A DNA stretch of 36,449 nucleotides from Bacteroidales bacterium (GTDB taxonomy: Bacteria > Bacteroidota > Bacteroidia > Bacteroidales > P3): contig JAFWQP010000074.1 in assembly GCA_017509045.1 (NCBI GenBank), positions 1-36,449 on the forward strand, read 5' to 3'. This document shows positions 17,673 to 25,917 of this stretch, piece after piece. Both the position numbers and the translations under genes were made by a program. The notes beneath the pieces were generated by a model, which worked only from the letters and a program-made list of their open reading frames with translations, was not told the origin of the DNA and did not search any database. How positions within the stretch are numbered: position 1 is the stretch's first letter; every line of letters starts with the position of its first letter.

Positions 17673-18977
17673 TTATTTCGTGTAGAGGTCGAAAATATCG
17701 TTAAGCCGTTTGGCACACACTGGGCAGAAGGGTGCATAGTCTCTCATCATGCAGTGCATCACAGGACGATAGATGCCCTTGCTGTGATAGCCGGCACCCT
17801 CATAAACACCCATCGGCCCGTTCTCTCGGCGCGACACACTGTTGTCGGCCGGCGTAGGTATGGGCGTCCCCTTGGGAAGCATCGCTGCCCACTTGGAATC
17901 GAAATCGACCAAAGTGGTAATGTTAGGTTCCGTAGGCTCGAATGTGAGGGCGTGCATGTCGCCATAGCTCAAATCTTCATCTACATATTCGTCTGCCAGG
18001 CCTCCGATACTGTGTCCCAATTCGTGTGGCAACACCATGTATGCCATCTCGTTGAGCGAACTCATAGCGTAGAAGTTGTATATCGCCCCACCGCCGTATG
18101 TGGTGCTATTGGCCATGATGATGATATGGTCGCAGGGGGTGGAGCCTATGGCATTGTGTAGCTGAAACAGGTGCGAAGTCATCAGATAACGGTCCGAACC
18201 AAAGGTGTTGTAGCTAGAGCCTACCAAGCTGTTCACTTTTATCCCTTTTGTGGGGTTGGTGATGCCCGACGCCTCGCCTGTGAGCGGTACACCCCACACA
18301 TTGAAGTCGCCACGCCGTGAGGCAAAGGGTTCCTGCCCCAACAGGTAGTCGCAAAACGACCTCATGTCGCGCATCATCTTCGCTGTGTCGGCGGGACCAT
18401 ACCCCTCCGGCACTATCACCACATCCATCTTCTTGTGGCTATTGCCCTTGTTCTGCAGACATACGGGCGGCACCACCACCTTCACCTTCGACACCTTCGC
18501 CAGCTCCGCCAATGCCGAGTCGGGGTCGAAACGGTAGCAGTATTGCGTGTAGTAGCGTTGGTTGCTGTCGCGCTTCTGGAAACAGATGTCCACCTTGCAC
18601 TTAGGCCACGGCAGGCGCAGCACCTCCTCGTAGCACGCCACACTGTCGCGCCCCTGCGGGGTGTCGCGGTATTCGCGAAACAGGGTGTTGTAGCCACGAC
18701 TGTAGAGGTCTCTTCCGCTCGCCGCATCTTTTACCACCACGCGGTACTCGCCATTGTCGAAAGGGTCGATGAGTCGGGTGAGAGACCCCGCCCAGAGGGG
18801 TATCCGCTCTATCGCTACCAGCTTGACGGTATCCTGCTGGCGGTTGCCCACACGGTGGTAGTCTATACGCAGGGTATAGTCCTCAAAATACTTTTTAAAC
18901 TTCACATTTTGAGCCGATAGCGAACCACTCGTAAGCAGTCCGCTCATCACGCATATCAGTAGAACCATTTTCTTCAT
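17673..18977 (-). CDS. Secreted M64 family metallopeptidase
   Basis: This 434-residue protein has a signal peptide (MKKMVLLICVMSGLLTSGSLSAQ) and a zinc-peptidase motif HELGHSIGGLADEY at residues 318-331, where HExxH and the following D/E supply zinc and catalytic ligands. Upstream lies the family block KMDVVIVPEGYG near residue 183. The layout matches peptidase family M64, named after an IgA-cleaving enzyme of Clostridium ramosum; many Bacteroidales members have unknown substrates, so IgA cleavage is not implied. The N-terminal 150 residues are beta-rich. I see no type IX C-terminal sorting domain, so export beyond the periplasm is open. Confidence 0.9.
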   Translation of the reverse strand: MKKMVLLICVMSGLLTSGSLSAQNVKFKKYFEDYTLRIDYHRVGNRQQDTVKLVAIERIPLWAGSLTRLIDPFDNGEYRVVVKDAASGRDLYSRGYNTLFREYRDTPQGRDSVACYEEVLRLPWPKCKVDICFQKRDSNQRYYTQYCYRFDPDSALAELAKVSKVKVVVPPVCLQNKGNSHKKMDVVIVPEGYGPADTAKMMRDMRSFCDYLLGQEPFASRRGDFNVWGVPLTGEASGITNPTKGIKVNSLVGSSYNTFGSDRYLMTSHLFQLHNAIGSTPCDHIIIMANSTTYGGGAIYNFYAMSSLNEMAYMVLPHELGHSIGGLADEYVDEDLSYGDMHALTFEPTEPNITTLVDFDSKWAAMLPKGTPIPTPADNSVSRRENGPMGVYEGAGYHSKGIYRPVMHCMMRDYAPFCPVCAKRLNDIFDLYTK

Positions 18978-19170
18978 AGACCCTATTAAACGACATTTCT
19001 AAAAAAAAAGTATAGCAATTCAAAAAACTTCCTACTTTTCCTCCTAAAAAACATGATTTACCACAAATTGCGCACCTATTATTCATGAATCTAATCGTGG
19101 TAAGTGGATGATATTTTGCACACTACGATTATTTTTTTATTCGTCTTTATATAGATTAATTATTTTTGTG

Positions 19171-19178
19171 TACTTTTG
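19171..19178 (+). promoter_or_regulatory. -7 promoter box TACTTTTG, near-leaderless start
   Basis: TACTTTTG fits TAnnTTTG and ends only 9 bp before the ATG at 19188. A second match, TATTTTTG, lies at 19161-19168. Use of the proximal box would give an mRNA with almost no leader. Confidence 0.5.
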
Positions 19179-19187
19179 CACGCTCAA

Positions 19188-19808
19188 ATGATTACAAAAA
19201 TATACACCGACAATCCTAATCCACGCGAGGTGCGCCGCGTGGTCGACCTCCTCCAACAGGGCGGCATTATCGTCGTGCCTACCGACACCCTCTATGCCTT
19301 CGCCTGTAGTATGGAGTTCAAACGTTCGGTCGAGGCCATCGCCCAGCTCAAGGGTTTCTCGCTCAAAAAGGCCAAATACTCGATGCTCTGCTCTTCGCTC
19401 AGTATGGCATCGGAATATGTGCGCCCTATGGACAAGGACACCTACGCACTGCTGCGCAGCTGCCTGCCCGGCCCCTACACCTTCATCATGGATGCCAACA
19501 ACAATGTGCCGCGCAACTACCTCAACCCCAACAAGACCATCGGTGTGCGTGTGCCCGACAACCCCATCCTTCAGGCCATCGTTGAGGCGCTGGGATGCCC
19601 CTTGATTGGCACTTCGGTACGTCAGGTCGACAGCGAACAGGAGGTGGAGTATCTCACCGACCCCGAACTTATCCACGAAGCTTTTGGCCACCGCGTCGAT
19701 ATGGTTGTCGACGGCGGCTTGGGCGAGGACGAACCCTCCACTGTGGTCGACTGCTCGGGCGGCGAACTGGAAGTGGTCCGCTACGGCAAAGGTGCCATCG
19801 ACCTATAG
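19188..19808 (+). CDS. Threonylcarbamoyl-AMP synthase (Sua5/YciO/YrdC family)
   Basis: The family makes threonylcarbamoyl-AMP from threonine, bicarbonate and ATP for the t6A37 modification of ANN-decoding tRNAs. The 206-residue product is a single YrdC domain. The hallmark PTDTLYAF lies at residues 31-38, followed by FSLKKAKYSMLC (the KR/K-x-x-P-type nucleotide pocket is atypical here) and RVPDNPILQAIVEALG. The C-terminal Sua5 domain is absent, so it is a TsaC/YciO-type protein, and a YciO-like paralogue role cannot be excluded. I prefer ATG 19188 over an upstream TTG at 19176 because that TTG lies inside the promoter box. It heads a plus-strand run with the holin-like gene and panC. Confidence 0.85.
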   Translation: MITKIYTDNPNPREVRRVVDLLQQGGIIVVPTDTLYAFACSMEFKRSVEAIAQLKGFSLKKAKYSMLCSSLSMASEYVRPMDKDTYALLRSCLPGPYTFIMDANNNVPRNYLNPNKTIGVRVPDNPILQAIVEALGCPLIGTSVRQVDSEQEVEYLTDPELIHEAFGHRVDMVVDGGLGEDEPSTVVDCSGGELEVVRYGKGAIDL

Positions 19809-19853
19809 ACCACCCTCTAAATCGCCCCTCCCCATCTCTAATTCCCTCAAACC

Positions 19854-20366
19854 ATGAAAATAACCTTCAGCAACAGCAAAGAACTCTACTCCGGCAAATT
19901 CGGCTTTGTCGCTCAGGTGGTGGTGATGACCCTCGCCACTATTCTGGCAGCATACATCCTGCCGGGCGTCAACATCACATCGGTGGGCGCAGCCATCCTC
20001 ACCGCCATCGTCATCGCCCTGCTCAACAGCTTCATCCGTCCCATACTCATCGTGCTCACCCTCCCCTTCACCATCTTCAGCATGGGGCTCTTCCTGCTCA
20101 TCATCAATGCCCTCATCATCCTACTCGCCTCGGGACTGGTCAGCTCGTTTCATGTCGACGGCTTCTGGAACGCCCTGCTCTTCAGCCTGCTGCTCACCCT
20201 GTTCAACTACCTGCTGGAGATACCCAACCGCCTGATGCGACGTCCCGACTACCAGCACCCCGACCAAGCACAACCCGACATGCATGTCGACACCGACGAG
20301 AACGGTTTCTCGCCCTACGAAATCATCGAGGACGACAACGACGAATCAACCGACAACAATCAATAA
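19854..20366 (+). CDS. Holin-superfamily-IV-like membrane protein (PF04020 type)
   Basis: This 170-residue protein has four membrane segments at about residues 20-38, 43-62, 65-95 and 100-120. The sequence NSFIRPILIVLTLPFTIFSM is typical of the 4-TM family often labelled 'phage holin family protein'. It is a housekeeping-type gene in many bacteria, and no lysis role is supported here. The last 50 residues are hydrophilic and strongly acidic (EIIEDDNDESTDNNQ). It lies 45 bp after the YrdC gene and 52 bp before panC, so it is probably in the same transcript. Confidence 0.85.
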   Translation: MKITFSNSKELYSGKFGFVAQVVVMTLATILAAYILPGVNITSVGAAILTAIVIALLNSFIRPILIVLTLPFTIFSMGLFLLIINALIILLASGLVSSFHVDGFWNALLFSLLLTLFNYLLEIPNRLMRRPDYQHPDQAQPDMHVDTDENGFSPYEIIEDDNDESTDNNQ

Positions 20367-20418
20367 TCAATAAACCCTATAGCGACTCTTAGCCGCACAA
20401 CTCTCACCAATATCAATC

Positions 20419-21288
20419 ATGCAAACAATCACAACTGCTGCTGCCCTCACCGCAGCCATCCAAGAAGCCAAACAGGCTCATAAGACTATCGGCCTTGTCC
20501 CCACTATGGGTGCCCTCCACGACGGACACCTCTCACTCGTCAACCGCGCCCGCAAGGAGAACGACATCGTGGTGGTCAGCGTCTTTGTCAACCCCATCCA
20601 GTTCAACAACAAGGAGGACCTCGCCAAATACCCCCGCACCGTTGAGGCCGACTGCGAGAAACTTGCTGCCGCCGGTGCCGACTTCGCCTTTGTGCCCACA
20701 GTCGAAGAGATGTACCCCGAACCCGTCACCACCGTCTACCATTTCGGCCCCATCGAGGAGGTGATGGAAGGACCCCGCCGCCCGGGCCACTTCTCCGGCG
20801 TGGCCGTTGTGGTGCGCCGCCTGTTCGACCTCGCACAGCCCGACCGTGCCTACTTCGGCGAGAAGGACTTCCAGCAGATTGCCATCATCCGCAATCTCTT
20901 GGAGCAAATCAAATACCCCATCGAACTGGTCCCCTGCCCCATCGTCCGTGCCGACGACGGTCTGGCGCTCAGCAGCCGCAATATGCGCCTCAGCCCCGAA
21001 GCCCGCGCCGTCGCCCCCACCATCTACGCCACCCTGCAGCAGGCTGTCGAGATGTCGGAATACGAGGACGTTGAGACCGTACAGCTCTGGGTGATGGACA
21101 CCCTCAGCTCCTTCCACGAGGTCAACCCCCTGAAGGAGGGTCTTTGCTTCGAGCCCGAATACTTCGAGATTGTGGACGACACCACCCTGCAGCCCATCAC
21201 CGACTGGAGCGACACCCCCGGCATCGTAGGCTGCATAGCCGTCTGGCTCGACGGTGTTCGCCTCATCGACGTGATCCGTTTCCGCTAG
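20419..21288 (+). CDS. panC: Pantoate--beta-alanine ligase
   Basis: PanC joins pantoate and beta-alanine using ATP to form pantothenate, the coenzyme A precursor. The 289-residue length is standard. Visible signatures are the HIGH-type PTMGALHDGHLSLVNRA (residues 28-44), VSVFVNPIQF, the central YFGEKDFQQ, and the KMSKS-like LALSSRNMRLS. No panB or panD lies next to it in the window. The codons are strongly C-ending, like those of the upstream two genes. Confidence 0.97.
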   Translation: MQTITTAAALTAAIQEAKQAHKTIGLVPTMGALHDGHLSLVNRARKENDIVVVSVFVNPIQFNNKEDLAKYPRTVEADCEKLAAAGADFAFVPTVEEMYPEPVTTVYHFGPIEEVMEGPRRPGHFSGVAVVVRRLFDLAQPDRAYFGEKDFQQIAIIRNLLEQIKYPIELVPCPIVRADDGLALSSRNMRLSPEARAVAPTIYATLQQAVEMSEYEDVETVQLWVMDTLSSFHEVNPLKEGLCFEPEYFEIVDDTTLQPITDWSDTPGIVGCIAVWLDGVRLIDVIRFR

Positions 21289-21340
21289 CCCTAGCAACAC
21301 CCGACACCCCTCTTCCCCATATCTTTACCTACGGGGACAA

Positions 21341-21362
21341 CCATTCTCATATTCGAGAATGG
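21341..21362. other. Perfect 8-bp-stem hairpin after panC
   Basis: CCATTCTC and GAGAATGG form a perfect 8-bp stem around the loop ATATTC, 52 bp after the panC stop. No T-run follows, so it is a possible but unproven terminator or RNA-end structure. Confidence 0.45.
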
Positions 21363-21429
21363 TAGCAAACCTCTTGCCCATCTTAATAAAAGACAAATAG
21401 AACAACAACGAACAACACATCATTCCCCC

Positions 21430-21733
21430 AAGTCCCGCAGGGACTTAAAAAGTTGTCCAAGTTGTCCCTGTTGTCTTCAATCCCAACTCCCGCAGGGAGC
21501 AAAAAAGCCCTCGCTGCCCCCACCTCAAGTCCCGCAGGGACTTAAAAAAAGTTGTCCTAGTTGTCCCTGTTGTCTTCAATCCCAACTCCCGCAGGGAGTA
21601 AAAAAGCCCTCGTCGTCCCCACCCCAAGTCCCGCAGGGACTTAAAAAAGTTGTCCTAGTTGTCCCTGTTGTCTTCAATCCCAACTCCCGCAGGGAGCAAA
21701 AAAGCCCTTGTCGTCCCCACCACCTCAAGTCCC
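21430..21733. repeat. Tandem array of ~100-bp units, 3 copies plus remnant
   Basis: Units begin at 21430, 21527 and 21626, with a 7-bp remnant at 21727. Spacings are 97, 99 and 101 bp. Each unit has two short hairpins sharing the core CCCGCAGGG: AAGTCCC-GCA-GGGACTT, and about 55 bp later CTCCC-GCA-GGGAG. Between them lies the conserved TTGTCCCTGTTGTCTTCAAT. Differences among units are a few substitutions and small indels. The remnant overlaps the stop codon of the following minus-strand gene. The rest of the 21289-21724 gap holds no gene. Confidence 0.9.
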
Positions 21734-22546
21734 AAAGAACCCCTTCACATACCCCCAATCCATATCGTCCACCAGCACGCGGCCTTTCGTCGCGTGACCG
21801 AGAAAGCAGCAGTTCACCCTCGCCTCATCCATCTTGAGGAGAAACAAATCGTCCTGTGCCTCAGGCAGCGACACCACATACCTACCCCGCTCCTCGCCAA
21901 AGAGGAAAGCATCGAGCCGTATCTCGCGGCAGGTCAGCACGTCGAACCCCACCGTCGGGGACTGTCCCACCGGTCGGCAGCTCTCCACCAGCGCGGCAAA
22001 CAGTCCTCCTCTTCCCACCGCGCGCGCCGAAGTGATGACACCCGCGTCGAGCAAGCTGCCCAATATCAGCTCCAAATAGTCTATATCCTCCTCCACAGTG
22101 GTCATCTTCATCGGCTCCGCCACGATATGCAGACACCTCCGCGCATACTCCGAATCCAAGAAATCCGTACTCACATTACCCACCATATACAGGTTCTCGC
22201 TGCGCGAGATAGACCCCTTGCCCCCCAGCGGTGCCGACGGCTCTCGCACCCCTGCCACCAATTCGTGCGCCAATGCGATACAGTCCTTCACCCTCGGCTC
22301 GCGCACCTCCTTGTGCGTCGTATCCTCACCGTTATACAGATACTCGTGCCGTTCCACCACATGGTGCTGACCCTTCAGCCATCCGTACAGACTCTGCTGA
22401 CGTCCGTTAGCGTCCCACATCGCCAGCAGCGTACTCAGCTCCTGCACCGTAGGCATACGGCCCACGATGCTCTCCACCTCCTCCAGCGCCGGCTGGCTGA
22501 TACCCATCGCCTCCATAATCTCAGGCGTCAACAATTCTTCTTCCAT
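21725..22546 (-). CDS. Stand-alone PurL-like protein (AIR-synthase C-terminal type)
   Basis: This 273-residue protein resembles the last ATP-grasp-like part of FGAM synthase PurL. Residues 119-140 (LYMVGNVSTDFLDSEYARRC) recall the PurL G-x-x-x-x-x-GGSEY region. Residues 179-190 (RGGLFAALVESC) recall HDxSDGGLxxALAE. Residues 211-228 (LDAFLFGEERGRYVVSLP) and CCFLGHATKG recall the end of the domain. Key acidic and histidine residues of the HDxSDGG motif are replaced (RAVGRGG), so PurL activity is doubtful. The N-terminal 110 residues match nothing I know. The TGA stop lies in the remnant of the tandem array. It might be a regulatory paralogue or a decayed fragment; the open frame argues against recent decay. 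Confidence 0.6.
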   Translation of the reverse strand: MEEELLTPEIMEAMGISQPALEEVESIVGRMPTVQELSTLLAMWDANGRQQSLYGWLKGQHHVVERHEYLYNGEDTTHKEVREPRVKDCIALAHELVAGVREPSAPLGGKGSISRSENLYMVGNVSTDFLDSEYARRCLHIVAEPMKMTTVEEDIDYLELILGSLLDAGVITSARAVGRGGLFAALVESCRPVGQSPTVGFDVLTCREIRLDAFLFGEERGRYVVSLPEAQDDLFLLKMDEARVNCCFLGHATKGRVLVDDMDWGYVKGFFGT

Positions 22547-22777
22547 ATTTAAAATAACGTCTGCCCTCCAACATTATTGCCCCATTCCCGCAAAAAAGCG
22601 CAACGCATAAACTGAAAGGTAAAAAGTAAAAACTAAAAACTAAAAAGTTGATTTTTGAAGTAAGAACTAAGAAGTTGGGGCTGCCGCACCCGGATAATTC
22701 TCAATTCTCAATTCAATAAGCGCCAGCCAATTTTTTTAAACTAAAAAGTAAAAACTAAGAAGGTAGTGCGGCAGCCA

Positions 22778-22904
22778 TCCCCTCTTCAGAGGGGTGCCGC
22801 GATAGCGGCGGGGTATGTAAAAAGAGTGCTGTCACTCAGTGTTGGGAGATGGTTGATTTGAGGGGCATACCCCCGGCCTTCGGCGTACCCCTCTAAAGAG
22901 GGGA
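22778..22904 (+). mobile_element. MITE-like 127-bp element, copy A
   Basis: The ends are near-perfect terminal inverted repeats of 17 bp, TCCCCTCTTCAGAGGGG and CCCCTCTAAAGAGGGGA. Each end is itself almost a palindrome. Inside, nested pairs occur: a GCCGCGATAGCGGC hairpin on the left, a GGCCTTCGGC hairpin on the right, and GGGGTATG facing CATACCCC. It encodes nothing. A copy with roughly 90% identity lies in the opposite orientation at 26309-26434. I see no clear target-site duplication. Confidence 0.75.
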
Positions 22905-23119
22905 AGGGTCGGCAGCCAACTATTGAAGTAAGAACTAAGAACTAAGAAGTTGGGCGGCAGTCAATTTTTTTAAACTAAAAAGTAAAAACTAAAAACTAAG
23001 AAGGTAGGCGAACCCCCTTTTTCAATTCTCAATTCTCAATTCCCAATTCCCAATTCAATAAGCGCCCGCCAACTTTTTAGTTTTTAGTTTTTACCTTTTA
23101 GTTTTAAAAATGGGGAAAA

Positions 23120-23138
23120 GCACCCGAACCTCGAGTGC
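23120..23138. terminator. Repeated terminator-like hairpin, copy 1
   Basis: GCACCCG-AACCT-CGAGTGC forms a 7-bp stem with one mismatch, followed on the plus strand by CCCCCCTTTC and AATTTTC words. A near-identical element lies at 35917-35934. It sits 45 bp beyond the end of the primase-helicase gene. Confidence 0.45.
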
Positions 23139-23182
23139 CCCCCCTTTCAATTTTCAATTTTCAACTTTCAACTTTTCAACTT

Positions 23183-25441
23183 TCAACTTTTCAAAACCCT
23201 CTTCTTATACTCCTCCGTCTTAACATACCGTCCTGTCACCGCGTCGTGGGCTATATATCCGCGACTCATCCAAGTGCGCAGGGTGCTCCATCCGTCGCCG
23301 CTCTTACCCTGTCGCTGGCGCATCAGCTGGTACTCCTCGGGGCTGAACTCGTCAGGCAGCAGCTCCAACAAGTTTTGAGGTCCCGACTGCCGTTGAATCT
23401 CCATCTCCTCGCGCAGCTCCTTCTCCAGCTGTTGGCCGAAATATAGCATCTTACACCACAAGTTATACTGCTGGCTCCATCGCACGAAATCCGCCGTCGT
23501 CTTATCCCATTGATACCCCTGCGCCACATACAGCACCATCCCCTTCAGCCATGCAATCACATTCGCGCGGTAGCTAAACACGCGGTAAGCCTCCGAGTCG
23601 TACAATCGGGCCGCGTCGCTATTCTCCTGCCTCATCAGCAGCGCCAAGCGCTTCGCCTGTGGGCATTCAATCAGTCCGCTGGCGGACTCCAGCCGGTCGA
23701 TATAAGGCTTCAGCTCGGCAGCAAACGAATAGTCATAAATGCCCATTATAGGAGCCTGTTCCTCATCATCGTCGCTGCGGATAATCGTCGCCATATCCAG
23801 TCGGCTCACGGTGCCGTCGTTCACCATCTTGTTGAAAAACTTGCGGGCGTTAGGCGGTGTCGTCGAAGCGTTGAAGTTCCACCGCAGGGGTGCGATGCCG
23901 CTCACCGAGTCGGCACCCACTCGCTCCTGTCCCGCCAACGAGTTGTCGAACGCCTTGCGTATCAGCAGCCCCACCTCGTCCACCGTCCCGCGCGACGTCA
24001 CCTTCTTCAGTGCGTCAATCTCGTCCACGATAGTATACACAAACCGCTCACCGTTATTGTTCGCATCCACAATGCGTTGGTTAAACACCGCATCCGTCAG
24101 GTTATCTATCAGCATCTGTATGCAGATGTCCGTCGGGCGCGGGTCCCTCTTCTGCTTCGCTCCCGGATTCTTCTGCTTCCATTCCGCCTCGCGCTGGCGG
24201 TTGGGAATATCGCGTTGGCGTATATCCTCCACGATAAACTCGATAGGCTTCTTTATCGACCCCTTGCCGATGCTCTGACGCCCTATCAGCACATTCATAA
24301 ACGTAGCCTCGTGCTCCACGTTGTCCCAATAGCGGAAATGCACCCCGTGCAGATGTGTCGCCAATGCCGGAAACACCGCACTCGCCACCGCCGCCTTATA
24401 GCACGCCGGCACATTCCTTGTCAGCAGCCTCACCAGCGGCGGCAGCCGCTTAGGCAGTGGCGGCGGAGTGGTCAGCGTCCCTCCGCACGCCTTGATGGCC
24501 GTCCGGCTCCGCAGCACCTGCAGCACCTGCTTCAGCCTATACGGCATCCCCTCGCTCTTAGCCTGCAGCGCGCTCACTATCTTCTTGCGCTTCTCCTCCA
24601 GCGGAAAACCGTCGTAGCACGGTATCACCTCGTCCAGCCATTTCGCATTACGGCCGCAGATATGCCTCAGGTCGCACGCCAGCTGGTACGTCAGCGTGTC
24701 GCGGTCGCCCTCCTGTGGCTCCTGCCCGTCGTTAAACAGCTCCCAATACACCCTCAGGATGTCCCGAAAAGCCACACCGTGATACTCCTTGGGGTACTCC
24801 GTGCCCCCGTCGCCCGCAGGGGCATTGTCCGAAAACGAACTGTAGCACTGTAGCACTGTAGCGCTCTGCCCCGTCGTCGCCATCGTCCCCTCGTTCTCCG
24901 CCACACACTCCACCTCCTTGCACTCAAACACCTCGTCGTCCAAAAACAGCAAATCCTCCTCGCTCGCCGTAGTGGTAAAAAACACCCTCGTCACATCCTT
25001 CGCCCCCTTGTCGAACGCCACACCCAGCAGCTCGCTCGCCCATTGCAAATTCTCCTCGTGTCCCAGCTCCGGCCTGCGGCGAAACACCACGTGATACCCC
25101 GCGCCCCTAGCACTCAGCTCCAGCATCAGCAGTCCCAGCTCCTCCCGTCGCGCCAGTATGCGCTCCTTCAGCGGTGCCAGCTCCGCAGCCTCCACATGGT
25201 CCACATCCATCCCCACCGTGCTGCTCAGCCTCGTCGCCCCCTTCAGACTCCCATCCTCGTTAGGCAGGCACGAATAGTTCATCTGCACCAGGCGCACCTT
25301 CTGTTTCTCGTCGCCCGCGCGCACAGCCCTCACAATATCACGCTGCCTCTCGCTATTGCGCAAAGCCAGATACTCCTCTCGCGCAACGATGGGCCGCAGC
25401 ATCTTAGCCCCGTTCTTATAATAAACCACATGCACACTCAT
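23183..25441 (-). CDS. BT4734-type primase / DUF3987-like helicase fusion
   Basis: This 752-residue protein has two halves. Residues about 40-180 match a BT4734-like (VirE_N) domain, a primase-related fold, with an acidic DVD at 79-81 and GAGYHVVFRRRP near 113-124. Residues about 340-640 look like a DUF3987-type ATPase. Its Walker A is degenerate (GRQSIGKGS, 387-395, with G where T/S is usual) but Walker B (YTIVDEIDAL, 469-478) is intact. The linker SATVLQCYSS (193-202) is encoded by the 8-bp word CTGTAGCA in tandem. The family is found on Bacteroidota mobile elements and prophages and probably serves DNA replication. The start overlaps the previous gene (ATGA), and the last codons and stop lie in a TTTTGAAAAGTTGAAAG word repeat. 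Confidence 0.8.
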   Translation of the reverse strand: MSVHVVYYKNGAKMLRPIVAREEYLALRNSERQRDIVRAVRAGDEKQKVRLVQMNYSCLPNEDGSLKGATRLSSTVGMDVDHVEAAELAPLKERILARREELGLLMLELSARGAGYHVVFRRRPELGHEENLQWASELLGVAFDKGAKDVTRVFFTTTASEEDLLFLDDEVFECKEVECVAENEGTMATTGQSATVLQCYSSFSDNAPAGDGGTEYPKEYHGVAFRDILRVYWELFNDGQEPQEGDRDTLTYQLACDLRHICGRNAKWLDEVIPCYDGFPLEEKRKKIVSALQAKSEGMPYRLKQVLQVLRSRTAIKACGGTLTTPPPLPKRLPPLVRLLTRNVPACYKAAVASAVFPALATHLHGVHFRYWDNVEHEATFMNVLIGRQSIGKGSIKKPIEFIVEDIRQRDIPNRQREAEWKQKNPGAKQKRDPRPTDICIQMLIDNLTDAVFNQRIVDANNNGERFVYTIVDEIDALKKVTSRGTVDEVGLLIRKAFDNSLAGQERVGADSVSGIAPLRWNFNASTTPPNARKFFNKMVNDGTVSRLDMATIIRSDDDEEQAPIMGIYDYSFAAELKPYIDRLESASGLIECPQAKRLALLMRQENSDAARLYDSEAYRVFSYRANVIAWLKGMVLYVAQGYQWDKTTADFVRWSQQYNLWCKMLYFGQQLEKELREEMEIQRQSGPQNLLELLPDEFSPEEYQLMRQRQGKSGDGWSTLRTWMSRGYIAHDAVTGRYVKTEEYKKRVLKS

Positions 25442-25830
25442 CTTCTCACCTCCTTCCCTTCTGCCAACATCCTATCCACCTTCTGCGCTATCGCCAACGT
25501 CTGTCGCACCAGCCGCTCCGACAGCTCGCCCACCTGCTTCCCGGGCAGCGAAAACACATAGTAATACCTACCGTCCTTGCCCATCGTCAGCGAGCTGTTA
25601 TCCTCGCGAAACAGTGGCTTATTACGCAGCCGTTTAGGTTTCTCGGTGATATACACGTTGCCGTCGCGCATCGCCTGCACCAAGCAAGTAGCGGTGAAAG
25701 GTTTCAACTCCGCAGCCTCCGTGGCCGCAAAATCGAGGGCATTCAGCCCGTCACTCATCTTACCGAAAGTCATCATACCATCCAGCGTGGTAATCCTCTT
25801 AGCAATATCCTTTTTGATTTTTTTAACCAT
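25438..25830 (-). CDS. Small protein coupled to primase-helicase
   Basis: This 130-residue basic protein starts MVKKIKKDIAKRITTLDGM. It has a central stretch with RDGNVYITEKPKRLRNKPLF and a C-terminal helix (ERLVRQTLAIAQKVDRMLAE). There are no membrane segments or catalytic motifs. Its stop overlaps the primase-helicase start by 4 bp (ATGA), so the two are translated together. It may be a DNA-binding or replication accessory protein, but this is inference from position. I do not recognise the family. Confidence 0.7.
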   Translation of the reverse strand: MVKKIKKDIAKRITTLDGMMTFGKMSDGLNALDFAATEAAELKPFTATCLVQAMRDGNVYITEKPKRLRNKPLFREDNSSLTMGKDGRYYYVFSLPGKQVGELSERLVRQTLAIAQKVDRMLAEGKEVRR

Positions 25831-25917
25831 GATTTTTCAAGTTTTAGCGAGCGAAGAATCAGAAGGGTGGCCACCCGAATTTCGCGAAACTTCCTCCGCT
25901 TCCACTCTAGTTAAACA

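Larger units (their letters stand above)
22547..23182. repeat. Gene-free 636-bp region of word repeats around a MITE-like element
   Basis: The region is dominated by AAAAAGTAAAAACTAAAAAC, GAAGTAAGAACTAAGAAG, CTCAATTCTCAATTC and TTTTCAACTTTCAAC words, alternating with GGCTGCCGCA and GCGCCAGCCAA-type short GC blocks. The MITE-like copy at 22778-22904 and a hairpin at 23120-23138 are embedded in it. No reading frame with protein-like composition is seen. Confidence 0.7.

Noticed and set aside
21430..21733. CRISPR array
   Set aside because: Unit length near 100 bp, nearly identical throughout with no variable spacers, and no cas genes nearby.
23510..24853. Plus-strand open frame of about 447 codons
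   Set aside because: Antisense to the primase-helicase gene, whose motifs and codon use are clear.
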